Shown: one piece after another, positions 1-8,907 of the stretch
Layout: each line of letters begins with the position of its first letter
Numbering within the stretch: position 1 is the first letter of the stretch
Source: Cognatishimia activa
GTDB taxonomy: Bacteria; Pseudomonadota; Alphaproteobacteria; Rhodobacterales; Rhodobacteraceae
Assembly (NCBI RefSeq): GCF_001458335.1
Contig: NZ_CYTO01000004.1
Coordinates: forward strand, 62,001 to 126,000
Direction of reading: 5' to 3'
DNA length: 64,000 nt
Translations under genes and position numbers: made by a program
Notes under the pieces: generated by a model
The model's database searches: none
What the model saw: the letters and a program-made list of their open reading frames with translations, nothing else
What the model was told of the DNA's origin: nothing

Positions 1-110
1 GCAAACATCGCTTTGCGACGTTCTTCTCCGATCAATCTGTCATAGGCACGCTCAGGCTGCCATTCGATCAGTACGTTGCCGACGTCAAAAATAACGGCTT
101 CAATGGGCAT
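1..110 (-). CDS. HAD-family hydrolase, N-terminal fragment
   Basis: The gene is cut by the window edge; only about 36 N-terminal residues are visible, beginning MPIEAVIFDVGNVLIEW. This matches the start of YihX-like haloacid dehalogenase (HAD) phosphatases, where the first Asp of FDVGNVL is the nucleophile of motif I. The ATG (minus strand) is at 110. It lies just downstream of, and in the same direction as, the YaiI-like and transhydrogenase genes, so it may be the last gene of that unit. The substrate cannot be judged from the fragment. Confidence 0.75.
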   Translation of the reverse strand, partial: MPIEAVIFDVGNVLIEWQPERAYDRLIGEERRKAMF

Positions 111-124
111 GTGAAATCCTGTTG

Positions 125-577
125 TTAAAGAGATTTTGCAGCGCGAAGATCACGTTCGAGCGCATCTAAAAAGCGGCTGCGGTCAGCCTTAGAGAATGCT
201 TTGCCACCGCCTTGCCGAAACGGATCCGCAGAACGCAGGTCGCTCATCAGATCTCGCACGGCCAGGGCTTGGCCGATATTACGCTCGTTGAGCGTTTCGC
301 CGTTGTGTTTGAGCACCTTTGCCCCAGCTTCCACGCATTTCGCAGCAAGTGGGATGTCACCGGTAATCACCACATCACCGGTCTTTGCCCGGTCGGCGAT
401 CCACATGTCAGCCACGTCGGGGCCTTCCGGGACAATCACGTTTTCAATGAGCGGATTTTGCGAAGGGCGTAGCCCCCCATTGCTAACCACGTAGACTTTG
501 ATCTTGTGACGCGTCGCCACCCGCTCGACTTCTGCCTTCACCGGGCAAGCGTCCGCGTCTACATAGATCTCTGTCAC
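125..577 (-). CDS. YaiI/YqxD family protein (DUF188)
   Basis: A 150-residue protein starting MTEIYVDADACPVK, the hallmark N-terminus of the UPF0178/YaiI-YqxD family. These are small PIN-like cytosolic proteins with conserved Asp residues (DADACP near residues 7-12, then a DVVITGDIPLA segment around 68-78). The length is normal for the family. The biochemical role is not established. The start codon overlaps the stop of the upstream transhydrogenase gene by 4 bases, so the two are translationally coupled. Confidence 0.85.
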   Translation of the reverse strand: MTEIYVDADACPVKAEVERVATRHKIKVYVVSNGGLRPSQNPLIENVIVPEGPDVADMWIADRAKTGDVVITGDIPLAAKCVEAGAKVLKHNGETLNERNIGQALAVRDLMSDLRSADPFRQGGGKAFSKADRSRFLDALERDLRAAKSL

Positions 578-2046
578 GACTTGCCTTCAGCTTTCAGGCG
601 TTTTTGGGTCGCTTTCTTTTCCTTGGCGCGTTCTTCTTTTTTGACTTTGAACTCGTCAGGGATCGGCATGCGGTTGAAGGCGTCGAGCCCCGCAACACGG
701 TAAGCTTCTGCCAAGGTCGGATAGTTGAAGGTATTCTCAACGAAATAGTCGACGGTGCCTTTTAGGTTCATCACCGCCTGGGCAATGTGAATCAGTTCGG
801 TAGCGCCTTCGCCAACAATCTGCACGCCAAGCAAGCGGCGTGTTTTGAGCGAAAGCAGCATTTTCAGCATGCCGTGCTCGAGCCCCATGATATGTCCGCG
901 AGAGGTTTCCCTGAACCGCGCAACACCGACTTCATAAGCGATCCCGCGTTCCTGCAACTCTTCCTCGGACATGCCACAGGTGGAGATTTCAGGCACCGAA
1001 TAGATCCCGTATGGGAACCAAGGGCTTTCAGGCAGCGTCGGGGTTTCCAGCGCGTGACATGCGGCGACTCGGCCCTGTTGCACAGAGGTGGACGCAAGGC
1101 TGGGGTGCCCAATGACGTCGCCTGCTGCGTAGATGTGGGGCACATCAGTCTGATAGCTCTTACGGTCCACCGCGACGCGTCCACGGTGATCTGTCTCCAA
1201 ACCGACCGCCTTCAAGTTCAGGCGCTCGGTCGCACCCATGCGTCCCGCTGCAAACAGCAACATTTCAGCCCGAACGTGGCGACCGTTCTCCAAAGTGACT
1301 TCAACCATGTCGTCATGCTCTTCGATCTTCTCGATTGCAGATCCCAAACGCAGATCAACCCCGTTTTCGCGGATCTGGTGGGTGAAGTCTTCGATCAGAC
1401 GTTTGTCGATGAAGTCGAGGAAGCTGTCGCGTGGTTCGATGAGCGTGACTTGAATGTCCAGAGCGGAGAACATGGTGGCATATTCCACCCCGATGACGCC
1501 GGCACCCACCACAACAAGTGAGCGTGGGATCTTCGCCATGTCCAAGAATTCATCACTGTCCAGGATATTGGTGCCATTGAACGGTACGTTGTCGGGGCGA
1601 TAGGTCTTTGTACCGGTGGCGATCAAGAAGTTGTCTGCTGTCAACACGGTGGTTTCACCGGCTTCGGTTGCGACTTCGACCTCTTTGGGGCCGATGAACT
1701 TCGCGAACCCATTCAGCGTTTCAACGTGGTTGCGGTTGAACTGATGTTCCAGCACGTCAACTTCGTGGTCCAAAGTCATATGCAAGCGCGCCTTGAGGTC
1801 GTCTGCTTTGATTTCGTCTTTCACGCGGTAGGATCGGCCATAGAAGCTACGCTCGCGCCATCCAGAAAGGTTGAGAACAGTTTCCCGCAAAGTTTTGGAC
1901 GGGATCGTGCCTGTGTGCACCGATACACCGCCCAAACGATCCCGGCGATCAATCACCAGAACTTTGCGTTTCAACTTGCCCGCTTGAATGGCTGCAGCGC
2001 GACCGGCGGGTCCGGACCCGATCACGATCAAATCATAGTGGCTCAT
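574..2046 (-). CDS. sthA: Si-specific NAD(P)+ transhydrogenase (soluble)
   Basis: A 490-residue flavoprotein of the pyridine nucleotide-disulfide oxidoreductase class. An N-terminal FAD-binding GSGPAGRAAA is at residues 10-19, a second NAD(P)-binding GAGVIGVEYA follows in mid-protein, and the C-terminal dimerisation domain ends in FNYPTLAEAYRVA. The redox-active Cys pair of lipoamide dehydrogenases is absent: the usual Cys-x4-Cys segment reads GGVSVHTGTIPSK (residues 39-51). This is the diagnostic feature of SthA (UdhA), which transfers hydride between NADPH and NAD+ without a disulfide. A lysine-rich C-terminal extension of about 25 residues is unusual. It overlaps the downstream YaiI gene by 4 bases. 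Confidence 0.9.
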   Translation of the reverse strand: MSHYDLIVIGSGPAGRAAAIQAGKLKRKVLVIDRRDRLGGVSVHTGTIPSKTLRETVLNLSGWRERSFYGRSYRVKDEIKADDLKARLHMTLDHEVDVLEHQFNRNHVETLNGFAKFIGPKEVEVATEAGETTVLTADNFLIATGTKTYRPDNVPFNGTNILDSDEFLDMAKIPRSLVVVGAGVIGVEYATMFSALDIQVTLIEPRDSFLDFIDKRLIEDFTHQIRENGVDLRLGSAIEKIEEHDDMVEVTLENGRHVRAEMLLFAAGRMGATERLNLKAVGLETDHRGRVAVDRKSYQTDVPHIYAAGDVIGHPSLASTSVQQGRVAACHALETPTLPESPWFPYGIYSVPEISTCGMSEEELQERGIAYEVGVARFRETSRGHIMGLEHGMLKMLLSLKTRRLLGVQIVGEGATELIHIAQAVMNLKGTVDYFVENTFNYPTLAEAYRVAGLDAFNRMPIPDEFKVKKEERAKEKKATQKRLKAEGKS

Positions 2047-2183
2047 GGTTCACTCCGCATGACAGGATGCCGCGTTTTTGTCGGTCTATCCGTATGATGT
2101 TGCTGCATGGCTATAGCATCAACATGCTGAACGGCAAGCGATGCGCGGCAGGAGTTAACCAATTTACGGCTAAGATCCCAGAT

Positions 2184-3113
2184 TTACAGCAAAGCCACCC
2201 AACCAACGGTCGCTGAAAAGGTTACAATCGAGATGGCTGTGGAGATCAGGATCGAAGCAGACACACGCTGTGGTGCGACCCCATAATGTTGCGCGAGCAT
2301 GAAAACATTGCCTGCGACAGGAAGTGCGGAACAGGCGATGATGACACCCGCTTCAAAGGTCGCAACGTTAAAGAGCAGCAAAGCGAACCCAGCGACGGCC
2401 AAGGGATGCAAAACCAACTTACAGAAACTCAGCCATCCGGCGACGGACATTCGTTCGGCGGATTTGCTTGCGAGGGAAGCGCCTATCGCAAAAAGCGCAC
2501 CGGGAGTAGCGGCCGCGCCGAGGGTGACGAGGAAGCTGTTCAGAACTTCCGGCATTGGCCAATCCAAAGATGACCAAATAAGACCGAGCGAAATTGAAAC
2601 GATCATCGGGTTTTTGATCAGTCCAACGCCAACAGTTTTAAAGATCGCAAATGACATGCGCCCATCGCGCGCACCGTTGATCAAAATCACAATGAGTGAA
2701 GAGAAGACGATCAGGTCGACGGCAAGGATGAGCATGACTGGACCGATGGATTCTGGTCCCATCAAAACCGCCATCATTGGAATGCCGAGAAACCCGGTAT
2801 TGCCAATCACAGCACATTGCGCTTCGACGGCAGCGACCTCCACACTTTGTTTGCGCAGGAACGACACAAAGGTTGCAACGATATAAATTGCCGTGGTGCC
2901 TGCGAGGTAAGCATAGATGATGTTCCAGTCTAAAACCTCGCCCAATGAAAGGTTCGCCGCAAAGCGGAACAACATTGCAGACAGTGCGAAGAAAAAGACA
3001 AACTTGGTCAAATAAGCGGTGGCCGCTTCTGGAAAAAAACCAGAGCGACCGGCCAAATATCCAATCCCGATGATTGCAAAGAACGGGAGCGTTTGCAGAA
3101 ATACGTCGATCAT
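2184..3113 (-). CDS. AEC family transporter (auxin efflux carrier-like)
   Basis: About 309 residues with 9-10 hydrophobic segments, starting MIDVFLQTLPFFAIIGIGYLAG, typical of the AEC/BART-like permeases (MdcF, YfdV group) that move small organic anions. An in-frame ATG exists 27 bases upstream (3140), but the internal Met fits the family N-terminus better. It is divergent from a TetR-type regulator at 3300, which may control it. The substrate is unknown. Confidence 0.8.
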   Translation of the reverse strand: MIDVFLQTLPFFAIIGIGYLAGRSGFFPEAATAYLTKFVFFFALSAMLFRFAANLSLGEVLDWNIIYAYLAGTTAIYIVATFVSFLRKQSVEVAAVEAQCAVIGNTGFLGIPMMAVLMGPESIGPVMLILAVDLIVFSSLIVILINGARDGRMSFAIFKTVGVGLIKNPMIVSISLGLIWSSLDWPMPEVLNSFLVTLGAAATPGALFAIGASLASKSAERMSVAGWLSFCKLVLHPLAVAGFALLLFNVATFEAGVIIACSALPVAGNVFMLAQHYGVAPQRVSASILISTAISIVTFSATVGWVALL

Positions 3114-3248
3114 GCGCAATTGGTAACATGGGCTGACCAAATCGCAAGGCGGATCGTCGTGTCCCGTGGTTTTACGGGCAAGCGTTCATGACATTGGGGC
3201 AGCCAACTCAGTGCGTTCAAAGTCGTACTCTTTTGGTTAGGTTGGCAT

Positions 3249-3265
3249 AACTGAACTAATCAGTT
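3249..3265. promoter_or_regulatory. Inverted repeat, candidate TetR operator
   Basis: AACTGA-N5-TCAGTT, a 6-bp perfect inverted repeat with a 5-bp spacer, lies about 35 bases before the start of the TetR-type gene in the divergent intergenic region. The geometry suits a homodimeric TetR regulator acting on its own promoter. The site is inferred from symmetry and position only. Confidence 0.45.
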
Positions 3266-3299
3266 TATATTTGAGCCTTTAGGTATTTACAGGACAAAC

Positions 3300-3926
3300 A
3301 TGAACCCTCAGGTCTCCGTTCTTCGAAAAGGTCGTAAATTGGATCAGGTTCTCGCCGGCGCGCGAGAGATTTTCCTTAGGGACGGCTTTGAAGGGGCAAG
3401 CGTTGACGATATCGCCCGAGCGGCCGGAGTGTCTAAGGCGACTCTGTACAGCTATTTTTCTGACAAGCGGCAGCTGTTTCAAGAGGTTGTGCAGGCGGAA
3501 TGTCAGCGCATGTCGACCGAGATCGTTTCAAAGATTGATGACACGATGCCGATCCGCGAAGCTTTGTCCGCAGCGGCGTACGGACTTACCAAGTTCCTTG
3601 TCTCTGATTTCTCCCAACGCATTTTTAGAATCTGCGTTGCGGAACGTGACCGGTTTCCAGAGCTGGGGCAGGCCTATTATGCTGCGGGTCCGGGCAATGG
3701 GCATCAGCAGCTGGTTGAACACTTAGCGGCAAGTGTTGCATGCGGAGAGCTTGAGATCGCGGATGTTGATATGGCCGCGTACCAGTTTTCAGAGCTGTGT
3801 AAGGCGCGCAATTTCAGCTTGGCGTGTTTTGGCGTGAAAACCGAATTTGGTGAAAGTGAAATTCAGGACGTCGCCGAAGCCGCTGTTGATATGTTCATGA
3901 AGAGCTACGCGCCCAAGCAAGCCTAA
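3300..3926 (+). CDS. TetR/AcrR family transcriptional regulator
   Basis: 208 residues. The N-terminal TetR helix-turn-helix covers about residues 15-60 and contains SVDDIARAAGVSKATLYSYF; a helical ligand-binding domain follows that resembles the AefR-like C-terminal type. It starts with ATG at 3300, has an inverted repeat 35 bases upstream, and ends before a strong terminator at 3933. It is divergent from the AEC transporter gene, which makes that gene a plausible target. The ligand is unknown. Confidence 0.9.
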   Translation: MNPQVSVLRKGRKLDQVLAGAREIFLRDGFEGASVDDIARAAGVSKATLYSYFSDKRQLFQEVVQAECQRMSTEIVSKIDDTMPIREALSAAAYGLTKFLVSDFSQRIFRICVAERDRFPELGQAYYAAGPGNGHQQLVEHLAASVACGELEIADVDMAAYQFSELCKARNFSLACFGVKTEFGESEIQDVAEAAVDMFMKSYAPKQA

Positions 3927-3932
3927 ACAACG

Positions 3933-3959
3933 AAAAGCCCCGCCAAATGCGGGGCTTTT
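3933..3959 (+). terminator. Rho-independent terminator after tetR-type gene
   Basis: An 11-bp perfect stem (AAAAGCCCCGC / GCGGGGCTTTT) with a 5-base loop begins 6 bases after the TetR-type stop codon. The A tract before it and T tract after it allow use in both directions, so it may also serve the convergent formaldehyde dehydrogenase gene. Confidence 0.9.
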
Positions 3960-3988
3960 GTGTGCATCTTAACCTTTGGGTTGACCCT

Positions 3989-5119
3989 TTAGGTGAACTC
4001 CACGACGGCGCGGATGGATTTGCCTTGATGCATCAGCTCAAAGCCCTCATTGATCTCATCTAGTGACAGCTTGTGGGTGATCATTGGATCAATCTCGATT
4101 TTGCCGTCCATGTACCAGTCGACAAATTTTGGCACATCGGTGCGCCCCTTAGCGCCGCCAAAGGCGGTGCCTTTCCAGACCCGACCGGTCACCAATTGGA
4201 AGGGACGCGTGGAGATTTCCGCTCCCGCAGGCGCAACACCGATGATCACGGATACACCCCAGCCACGATGGCTGCATTCCAATGCGTCACGCATCACCTG
4301 AACGTTGCCCGTGGCGTCAAATGAATAGTCGACGCCCCCGAACTGGTCTTGATCGGTCTTCGTGATTTCAATGATTGCTTCAGTGACATTGTCGACTTTG
4401 CTTGGGTTGACGAAATGAGTCATGCCGAACTCACGTGCCATTTCAGCTTTGTCATCGTTGAGGTCGACGCCAATGATCGTGTCAGCACCCGCCATGCGCA
4501 GGCCTTGGATGACGTTTAGCCCGATCCCACCCAAGCCAAACACGGCCGCAGATGACCCGATTTCAACACCAGCTGTGTTGATCACGGCACCGATCCCCGT
4601 CGTCACGCCGCAACCGATATAGCAAATTTTATCGAAAGGCGCGTCCTCGCGTACTTTCGCCAAGGCGATTTCCGGCAGCACGGTGTGGTTCGCGAAGGTC
4701 GAACACCCCATGTAGTGATAGATCGGAGTCCCATCGAGCATGGAGAACCGCGTTGTGCCATCAGGCATCAGGCCTTGGCCCTGAGTGCCCCGGATCGATG
4801 TGCACAGATTGGTTTTTCCAGATAGGCAAGAGTGACACTCGCGGCACTCGGGTGTGTAGAGCGGGATCACATGATCGCCGGGTTTCAAGGTTGTCACCCC
4901 TTCGCCCACCTCCAGAACAACGCCCGCGCCCTCATGGCCCAAAATGGAAGGGAACAACCCTTCTGGGTCCGCCCCTGAACGCGTGAACTCATCTGTGTGG
5001 CATATGCCTGTCGCCTTGATTTCTATAAGAACCTCGCCGGCTTTGGGGCCATCCAAGTTCACTTCCATAATTTCCAAGGGTTTGCCTGCCTCAAGGGCGA
5101 CGGCGGCACGGGTGCGCAT
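3989..5119 (-). CDS. adhC: S-(hydroxymethyl)glutathione dehydrogenase / class III alcohol dehydrogenase
   Basis: 376 residues from [20 protein letters not shown], the usual length of class III zinc alcohol dehydrogenases. The structural-zinc Cys cluster ([15 protein letters not shown]), the catalytic GHEGAG region and the NAD-binding GLGGIGL motif are all present. It oxidises S-hydroxymethylglutathione formed from formaldehyde and glutathione, and also reduces S-nitrosoglutathione. The reading frame is open 258 bases further upstream, but the ATG at 5119 has a GGAGGA ribosome-binding site and matches the family start. No S-formylglutathione hydrolase gene is adjacent. Confidence 0.93.
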   Translation of the reverse strand: MRTRAAVALEAGKPLEIMEVNLDGPKAGEVLIEIKATGICHTDEFTRSGADPEGLFPSILGHEGAGVVLEVGEGVTTLKPGDHVIPLYTPECRECHSCLSGKTNLCTSIRGTQGQGLMPDGTTRFSMLDGTPIYHYMGCSTFANHTVLPEIALAKVREDAPFDKICYIGCGVTTGIGAVINTAGVEIGSSAAVFGLGGIGLNVIQGLRMAGADTIIGVDLNDDKAEMAREFGMTHFVNPSKVDNVTEAIIEITKTDQDQFGGVDYSFDATGNVQVMRDALECSHRGWGVSVIIGVAPAGAEISTRPFQLVTGRVWKGTAFGGAKGRTDVPKFVDWYMDGKIEIDPMITHKLSLDEINEGFELMHQGKSIRAVVEFT

Positions 5120-5239
5120 TAGGGTTCCTCCGGGTTGGCTTCTTAGCTGACGAAGATCATAAGCTGACGAATGGCAAATCTCCAAATCCGACCTATATGG
5201 GGATTTGTGCGCCAAGGGCTTGATCAACGGGAAAAAACA

Positions 5240-5476
5240 ATGTTGCAAGACAAAACTGCAGATCTCATCTCTCAGAAACAGAAAAAGCTGCTGGAGCGTT
5301 TGGTGGGAGAGCTCAGTAAAACCAGCCCAGACCTTTACTACCAATCCACAAGCCAAATCGCCCGACAGATTCGGCAATACATCGTTAATGGTGCGGGGCT
5401 CAATCAGGATGAACGTGAGCTGATGACATCGCTAGAACAGCGTGACATCGAAGTTTTGCTAAGCCTGCATAGCTAG
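5240..5476 (+). CDS. Small hypothetical protein
   Basis: 78 residues if started at the ATG at 5240, which follows GGGAAAA; the frame is open to an upstream ATG at 5171, giving 101. It is mostly helical and charged ([20 protein letters not shown]), without signal peptide or membrane segment, and I do not recognise the family. It is followed by a GC-rich inverted repeat near 5504-5534 that lacks a T tract. Confidence 0.5.
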   Translation: MLQDKTADLISQKQKKLLERLVGELSKTSPDLYYQSTSQIARQIRQYIVNGAGLNQDERELMTSLEQRDIEVLLSLHS

Positions 5477-5696
5477 GCAATCATAGCAAATGAATGTTGA
5501 AAAAGAGCCCCCGACGACACAACTGGGTGGGGGCAAGAAAAGAGTGCGTCGCCGGGGTAGCGGTATGTTCGCTATGATGTCTTTATCGCCTGCTCATTAG
5601 GCGGATTCGCGGAGGGTAAAGGGCGATTTGCTGATGAATCTTGGGCAAAATAGAGGCAGGGTTGATTTCCATTAAAATCAAGGCGAACCTGTTTTT

Positions 5697-6050
5697 ATGA
5701 ATATGTCTCCTATGACGCCCTTTCCAGGGAACCCTTCCGCGCCGCAACAGGTGGCCTTTCATCGTACCGAATTGAACGTCATCTTGTCGCTTTATGGGCG
5801 CATGGTCGCCGCTGGCGAGTGGCGAGACTACGGTATCTCCCATTTGAAAGATGTGGCCGTGTTTTCGATCTTTCGCCGCACAGCGGAGCATCCCATCTAT
5901 CGTATTGAGAAATGCCCGAAGCTGCGCAATCGGCAAGGCCTGTATTCAGTGATCGGGATGGATGGACAGATCCTTAAGCGCGGACATGACTTGAAGACAG
6001 TGCTGCGCGTTTTGGAACGCAAGTTAATCCGGGCTGTCGACTTAGATTAA
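5697..6050 (+). CDS. DUF2794 family protein
   Basis: 117 residues. The core QVAFHRTELNVILSLYGRM near residue 18 and the GEWRDYGI segment after it are characteristic of DUF2794, a small cytosolic family of unknown function found almost only in alphaproteobacteria. It is convergent with the NlpC/P60 gene and overlaps it by 9 bases at the 3' end. The preceding 220 bases (5477-5696) show no supported gene. Confidence 0.8.
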   Translation: MNMSPMTPFPGNPSAPQQVAFHRTELNVILSLYGRMVAAGEWRDYGISHLKDVAVFSIFRRTAEHPIYRIEKCPKLRNRQGLYSVIGMDGQILKRGHDLKTVLRVLERKLIRAVDLD

Positions 6051-6890
6051 CTGCGCGTTTGGCAGTAGGACCCGTTTGCGGGACGTTACCGGACCGTCCC
6101 CCTGACGCTCGATCCGTGCGATGGCGTCGTTCGTGTTTTCAAAACTAACTGCCATGTGATGGGCGTTTGCGTGGATGAGGCGGGTCTCGTCCACAATCAT
6201 TGCCACGTGACCTTTCCAGAACAGCAAGTCATTGCGCTTGAGCTCCGCGTCTGCGGGCAATTCATAGCCGAGCATGTCTTCCTGCAGATCACTATCCCCA
6301 GCGCAGGCGACGCCGCATTCCGTGAATGCCGCTTGCACGAGCCCAGAGCAATCTATCCCAAACCGGCTGTTCCCGCCCCACAGGTAAGGGGTGTCTAGGA
6401 ATGTCTTGGCGACGGAGACCGGGTCAGAAGGATGTTCCCCCACCGGCGAGCAATGCACCATCGGTACATAGCCTTCCGCAATTTTCAGGAACCCGTTTTC
6501 GTTTTCCATGCCATGCAAAAGACAACCATGGCTCAGGCGCATCCGGTCACGTGACTTGAAGTCGGCTTGCTCGTAAACGTGGGTGGCCGCCGCGGAGATC
6601 CGGTGCGTCGCCTCTGGGCTATGAGCAAGAGAGGATTTGGGCACATAGCCCACGTAACCATCTTTGTCCGACCGCACAAAGGCCCAGCCTTCATGGGTTT
6701 CATAGAGCCCAACGGTTTCGCCAAAAAGGAGCTGACGATCTCGGTGCCCTTCCGGGGCATTCATCAAATCGACCAGCGGCCAATTCACGGCATAGGGTTC
6801 AGGATCCACATAAGAGACCCCAGGCCATTCCGACTCGAGCGACGGATCGGCGACGCGTTTGTTTGCGGGGGTCAGTCTGCGATCTTTCAT
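6042..6890 (-). CDS. NlpC/P60 family cell-wall peptidase with SH3 domains
   Basis: 282 residues. Two bacterial SH3-like segments (about residues 45-90 and 100-150) precede a C-terminal NlpC/P60 cysteine peptidase domain. The catalytic Cys181 is in GIDCSGLVQAAF, His228 in WKGHVAMI and His240 in LIHANAHH. Such enzymes cleave gamma-D-Glu-diamino acid bonds in peptidoglycan stem peptides. No clear signal peptide is seen, so it may act in muropeptide recycling. Its ATG overlaps the stop of the leucyl aminopeptidase gene by 4 bases, which indicates one operon. Confidence 0.88.
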   Translation of the reverse strand: MKDRRLTPANKRVADPSLESEWPGVSYVDPEPYAVNWPLVDLMNAPEGHRDRQLLFGETVGLYETHEGWAFVRSDKDGYVGYVPKSSLAHSPEATHRISAAATHVYEQADFKSRDRMRLSHGCLLHGMENENGFLKIAEGYVPMVHCSPVGEHPSDPVSVAKTFLDTPYLWGGNSRFGIDCSGLVQAAFTECGVACAGDSDLQEDMLGYELPADAELKRNDLLFWKGHVAMIVDETRLIHANAHHMAVSFENTNDAIARIERQGDGPVTSRKRVLLPNAQLI

Positions 6891-8278
6891 AGGTCGAGTA
6901 TCTCAGGCAAAGCTTCTAGGATTGCACGGGCTCCCATGCCGACGCCGCCTTTGGGCCGTGCGGGTTTTGCAGAAGGGTTCCAGCCGTAAATATCAAAATG
7001 GGTGTACCTGCCTTCGGTCGCAAAACGACGCAGGAAAAGTGCGGCAGTGATGGACCCCGCAAACCCTCCGGCGGGTGCATTGTCTAGGTCCGCAATACCG
7101 GGTTCGACCATAGGCTCATAAGGGTCCCAGAAGGGCATACGCCAAAGAGGGTCGGCGACTTTGCTGCCCGCTTGGAACAGGGCCTCTGCGATATTGTCAT
7201 CCTCTGCGTAGTAGGGGGAAAGGTCCGGGCCAACGGCAATACGCGCCGCACCCGTCAGCGTTGCCATTGAGATGATTTGATCCGGGTCGTCTTCGCTGGC
7301 GAGCGCAAGGGCGTCGGCCAAAACGAGGCGGCCTTCGGCGTCGGTGTTATTGATCTCGACCGTTAGGCCCTTGCGAGAGGTGAGAATGTCCCCCGGGCGG
7401 AATGCGTTAGCACTGACTGCGTTTTCAACCGCTGGAATAAGGACGCGAAGCTGCAGGGGAAGCTTCAAGGCCATGATCATATGAGCGAGCCCCAACACCG
7501 TTGCCGCGCCGCCCATGTCTTTTTTCATAAGGCCCATTGAGCTGCCGGGTTTAAGGTTTAAGCCTCCGGTGTCAAAGCACACGCCTTTGCCGACCAAAGT
7601 CAGTTTTGGGCCGGTACCTCCCCAACGCATATCCAGCAATCGCGGAGCGCGATCTGAGGCGCGACCAACAGTGTGAATAAGCGGGAAGTTCTCTTTCAGT
7701 AGGTCGTCGCCTCGTATCACCGAAAGTTGGGCTGAATGGGCGTCGGCAAGTTTTGACGTCGCCGCTTCCAATTCGTCCGGCCCCATATCATTGGCCGGGA
7801 TGTTAATCAGATCCCGCGTCAATGCTTCGCCCGCGGCAATCGCCTCGATCTTTTCCGCATCGATACCATCGGGGCAAACCAGTTTGGCCTCATGCCCAGC
7901 GCCGGACTTATAGCGATCAAAGCGATAGGCAGACAGTAACCAGCCAAGGGCCTCCACTTCTGCGTCAAATCCATCAGGATTTTGGGCAATGGTGTAAGTG
8001 CCCTCGGACAATTTTGGGGCCGCAGCCGCCAAGGCAAAACGTCCGCGTTTACGGTCTTTTTCCGAGCCGAAACCAACGACCGCTGCTGTTTTCGATCCCT
8101 TGTCACCGGGGATGATCGATACTGCTCCGAGGCCCGGTTTGAAGCCAGTCGCTTTCAACCAGTTCTGTGTGGTCTCACTTTGTTCAACCAACCATGCGTC
8201 GAAACCGTCTGTGTCGACGATAAAAAGCGGTAGGTTGTCTGGGTCGTCTGAGGCGACTTTGGCAAAGGTTAGGGCCAT
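6887..8278 (-). CDS. Leucyl aminopeptidase family protein (M17)
   Basis: 463 residues. The C-terminal catalytic domain carries GKGVCFDTGGLNLKPG (Lys231, Asp236), Asp254 in KKDMGG and the M17 signature NTDAEGRL at 311-318, which supply ligands for two metal ions and the catalytic residues. The N-terminal domain is shorter and divergent, as in the PepA-related subgroup common in alphaproteobacteria. It cleaves N-terminal residues from peptides in the cytosol. It is coupled to the downstream NlpC/P60 gene, a pairing that fits degradation of peptidoglycan-derived peptides. Confidence 0.9.
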   Translation of the reverse strand: MALTFAKVASDDPDNLPLFIVDTDGFDAWLVEQSETTQNWLKATGFKPGLGAVSIIPGDKGSKTAAVVGFGSEKDRKRGRFALAAAAPKLSEGTYTIAQNPDGFDAEVEALGWLLSAYRFDRYKSGAGHEAKLVCPDGIDAEKIEAIAAGEALTRDLINIPANDMGPDELEAATSKLADAHSAQLSVIRGDDLLKENFPLIHTVGRASDRAPRLLDMRWGGTGPKLTLVGKGVCFDTGGLNLKPGSSMGLMKKDMGGAATVLGLAHMIMALKLPLQLRVLIPAVENAVSANAFRPGDILTSRKGLTVEINNTDAEGRLVLADALALASEDDPDQIISMATLTGAARIAVGPDLSPYYAEDDNIAEALFQAGSKVADPLWRMPFWDPYEPMVEPGIADLDNAPAGGFAGSITAALFLRRFATEGRYTHFDIYGWNPSAKPARPKGGVGMGARAILEALPEILDL

Positions 8279-8344
8279 GTTGCTCTTCTTTTGGTTGTGC
8301 GTCTTTCCCTCAGCCTATCCACAATGATTGACGCTGCAACCCTT

Positions 8345-8725
8345 TTATCCAGACACGTTCTGTAGATCCCAATAATCTGACAGTGACCGGTCCCCGATGC
8401 GCGTTAGCCGGCAAAAGGTTGCTGCGGTTGCCGGAACATTCTTTGTGTCGATGGTTTCAACCACCATCCTACAAACCCGCGTCAGGGTAGCCATGCCAAT
8501 TTGATCGCCAATCGCGCCCATAGATCTCACGGTTTTTCGCAAGTCCTTCCATTCCTGCGCGCCAAACTGCTTTTCACCAGCAGATAGACGAATGGCCACT
8601 TCCTCCATTGCCTTTGCGATGACCTTTTCTGCGTCCTTAGATCCCAAAAGCTTTTCCAGCTCGGAAATTTTATCATGGTCCAAAAACACGGGTTCGTCCG
8701 TGTGTAAAATGCTCACTTGCTTCAT
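8345..8725 (-). CDS. Hpt-like small helical protein lacking the phosphoryl His
   Basis: 126 residues from MKQVSILHTDEPVFLDHDKI; the frame is open 156 bases upstream, but the N-terminal extension there looks non-coding. The segment WKDLRKTVRSMGAIGDQIGMATLTRVCRMV resembles the central helices of a histidine phosphotransfer (Hpt) domain, with a basic or aliphatic residue where the phosphorylated His would stand. That similarity is my inference and is weak. It is divergent from the M20 hydrolase gene, and no kinase or response regulator is adjacent. Confidence 0.6.
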   Translation of the reverse strand: MKQVSILHTDEPVFLDHDKISELEKLLGSKDAEKVIAKAMEEVAIRLSAGEKQFGAQEWKDLRKTVRSMGAIGDQIGMATLTRVCRMVVETIDTKNVPATAATFCRLTRIGDRSLSDYWDLQNVSG

Positions 8726-8907
8726 GCCTGCCACCAAAGTTCCTAGCGTCCCCACGCATGGCGACGCTATGTGCTCAGTCCTTGGGAAAGTGTTGACGGC
8801 GAAGGGCGATTTACTTCGAAACTTAGGAAAAAGCTGTGAATATTCAGGCGGGCGCTTTTTCTTTTTGATGCCGCGTGCCATGGTTTTGTGCCACGAGGAG
8901 GTGTTGC

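Noticed and set aside
787-1521. A 244-codon plus-strand frame opposite sthA
   Set aside because: Antisense shadow of the transhydrogenase; no independent support.
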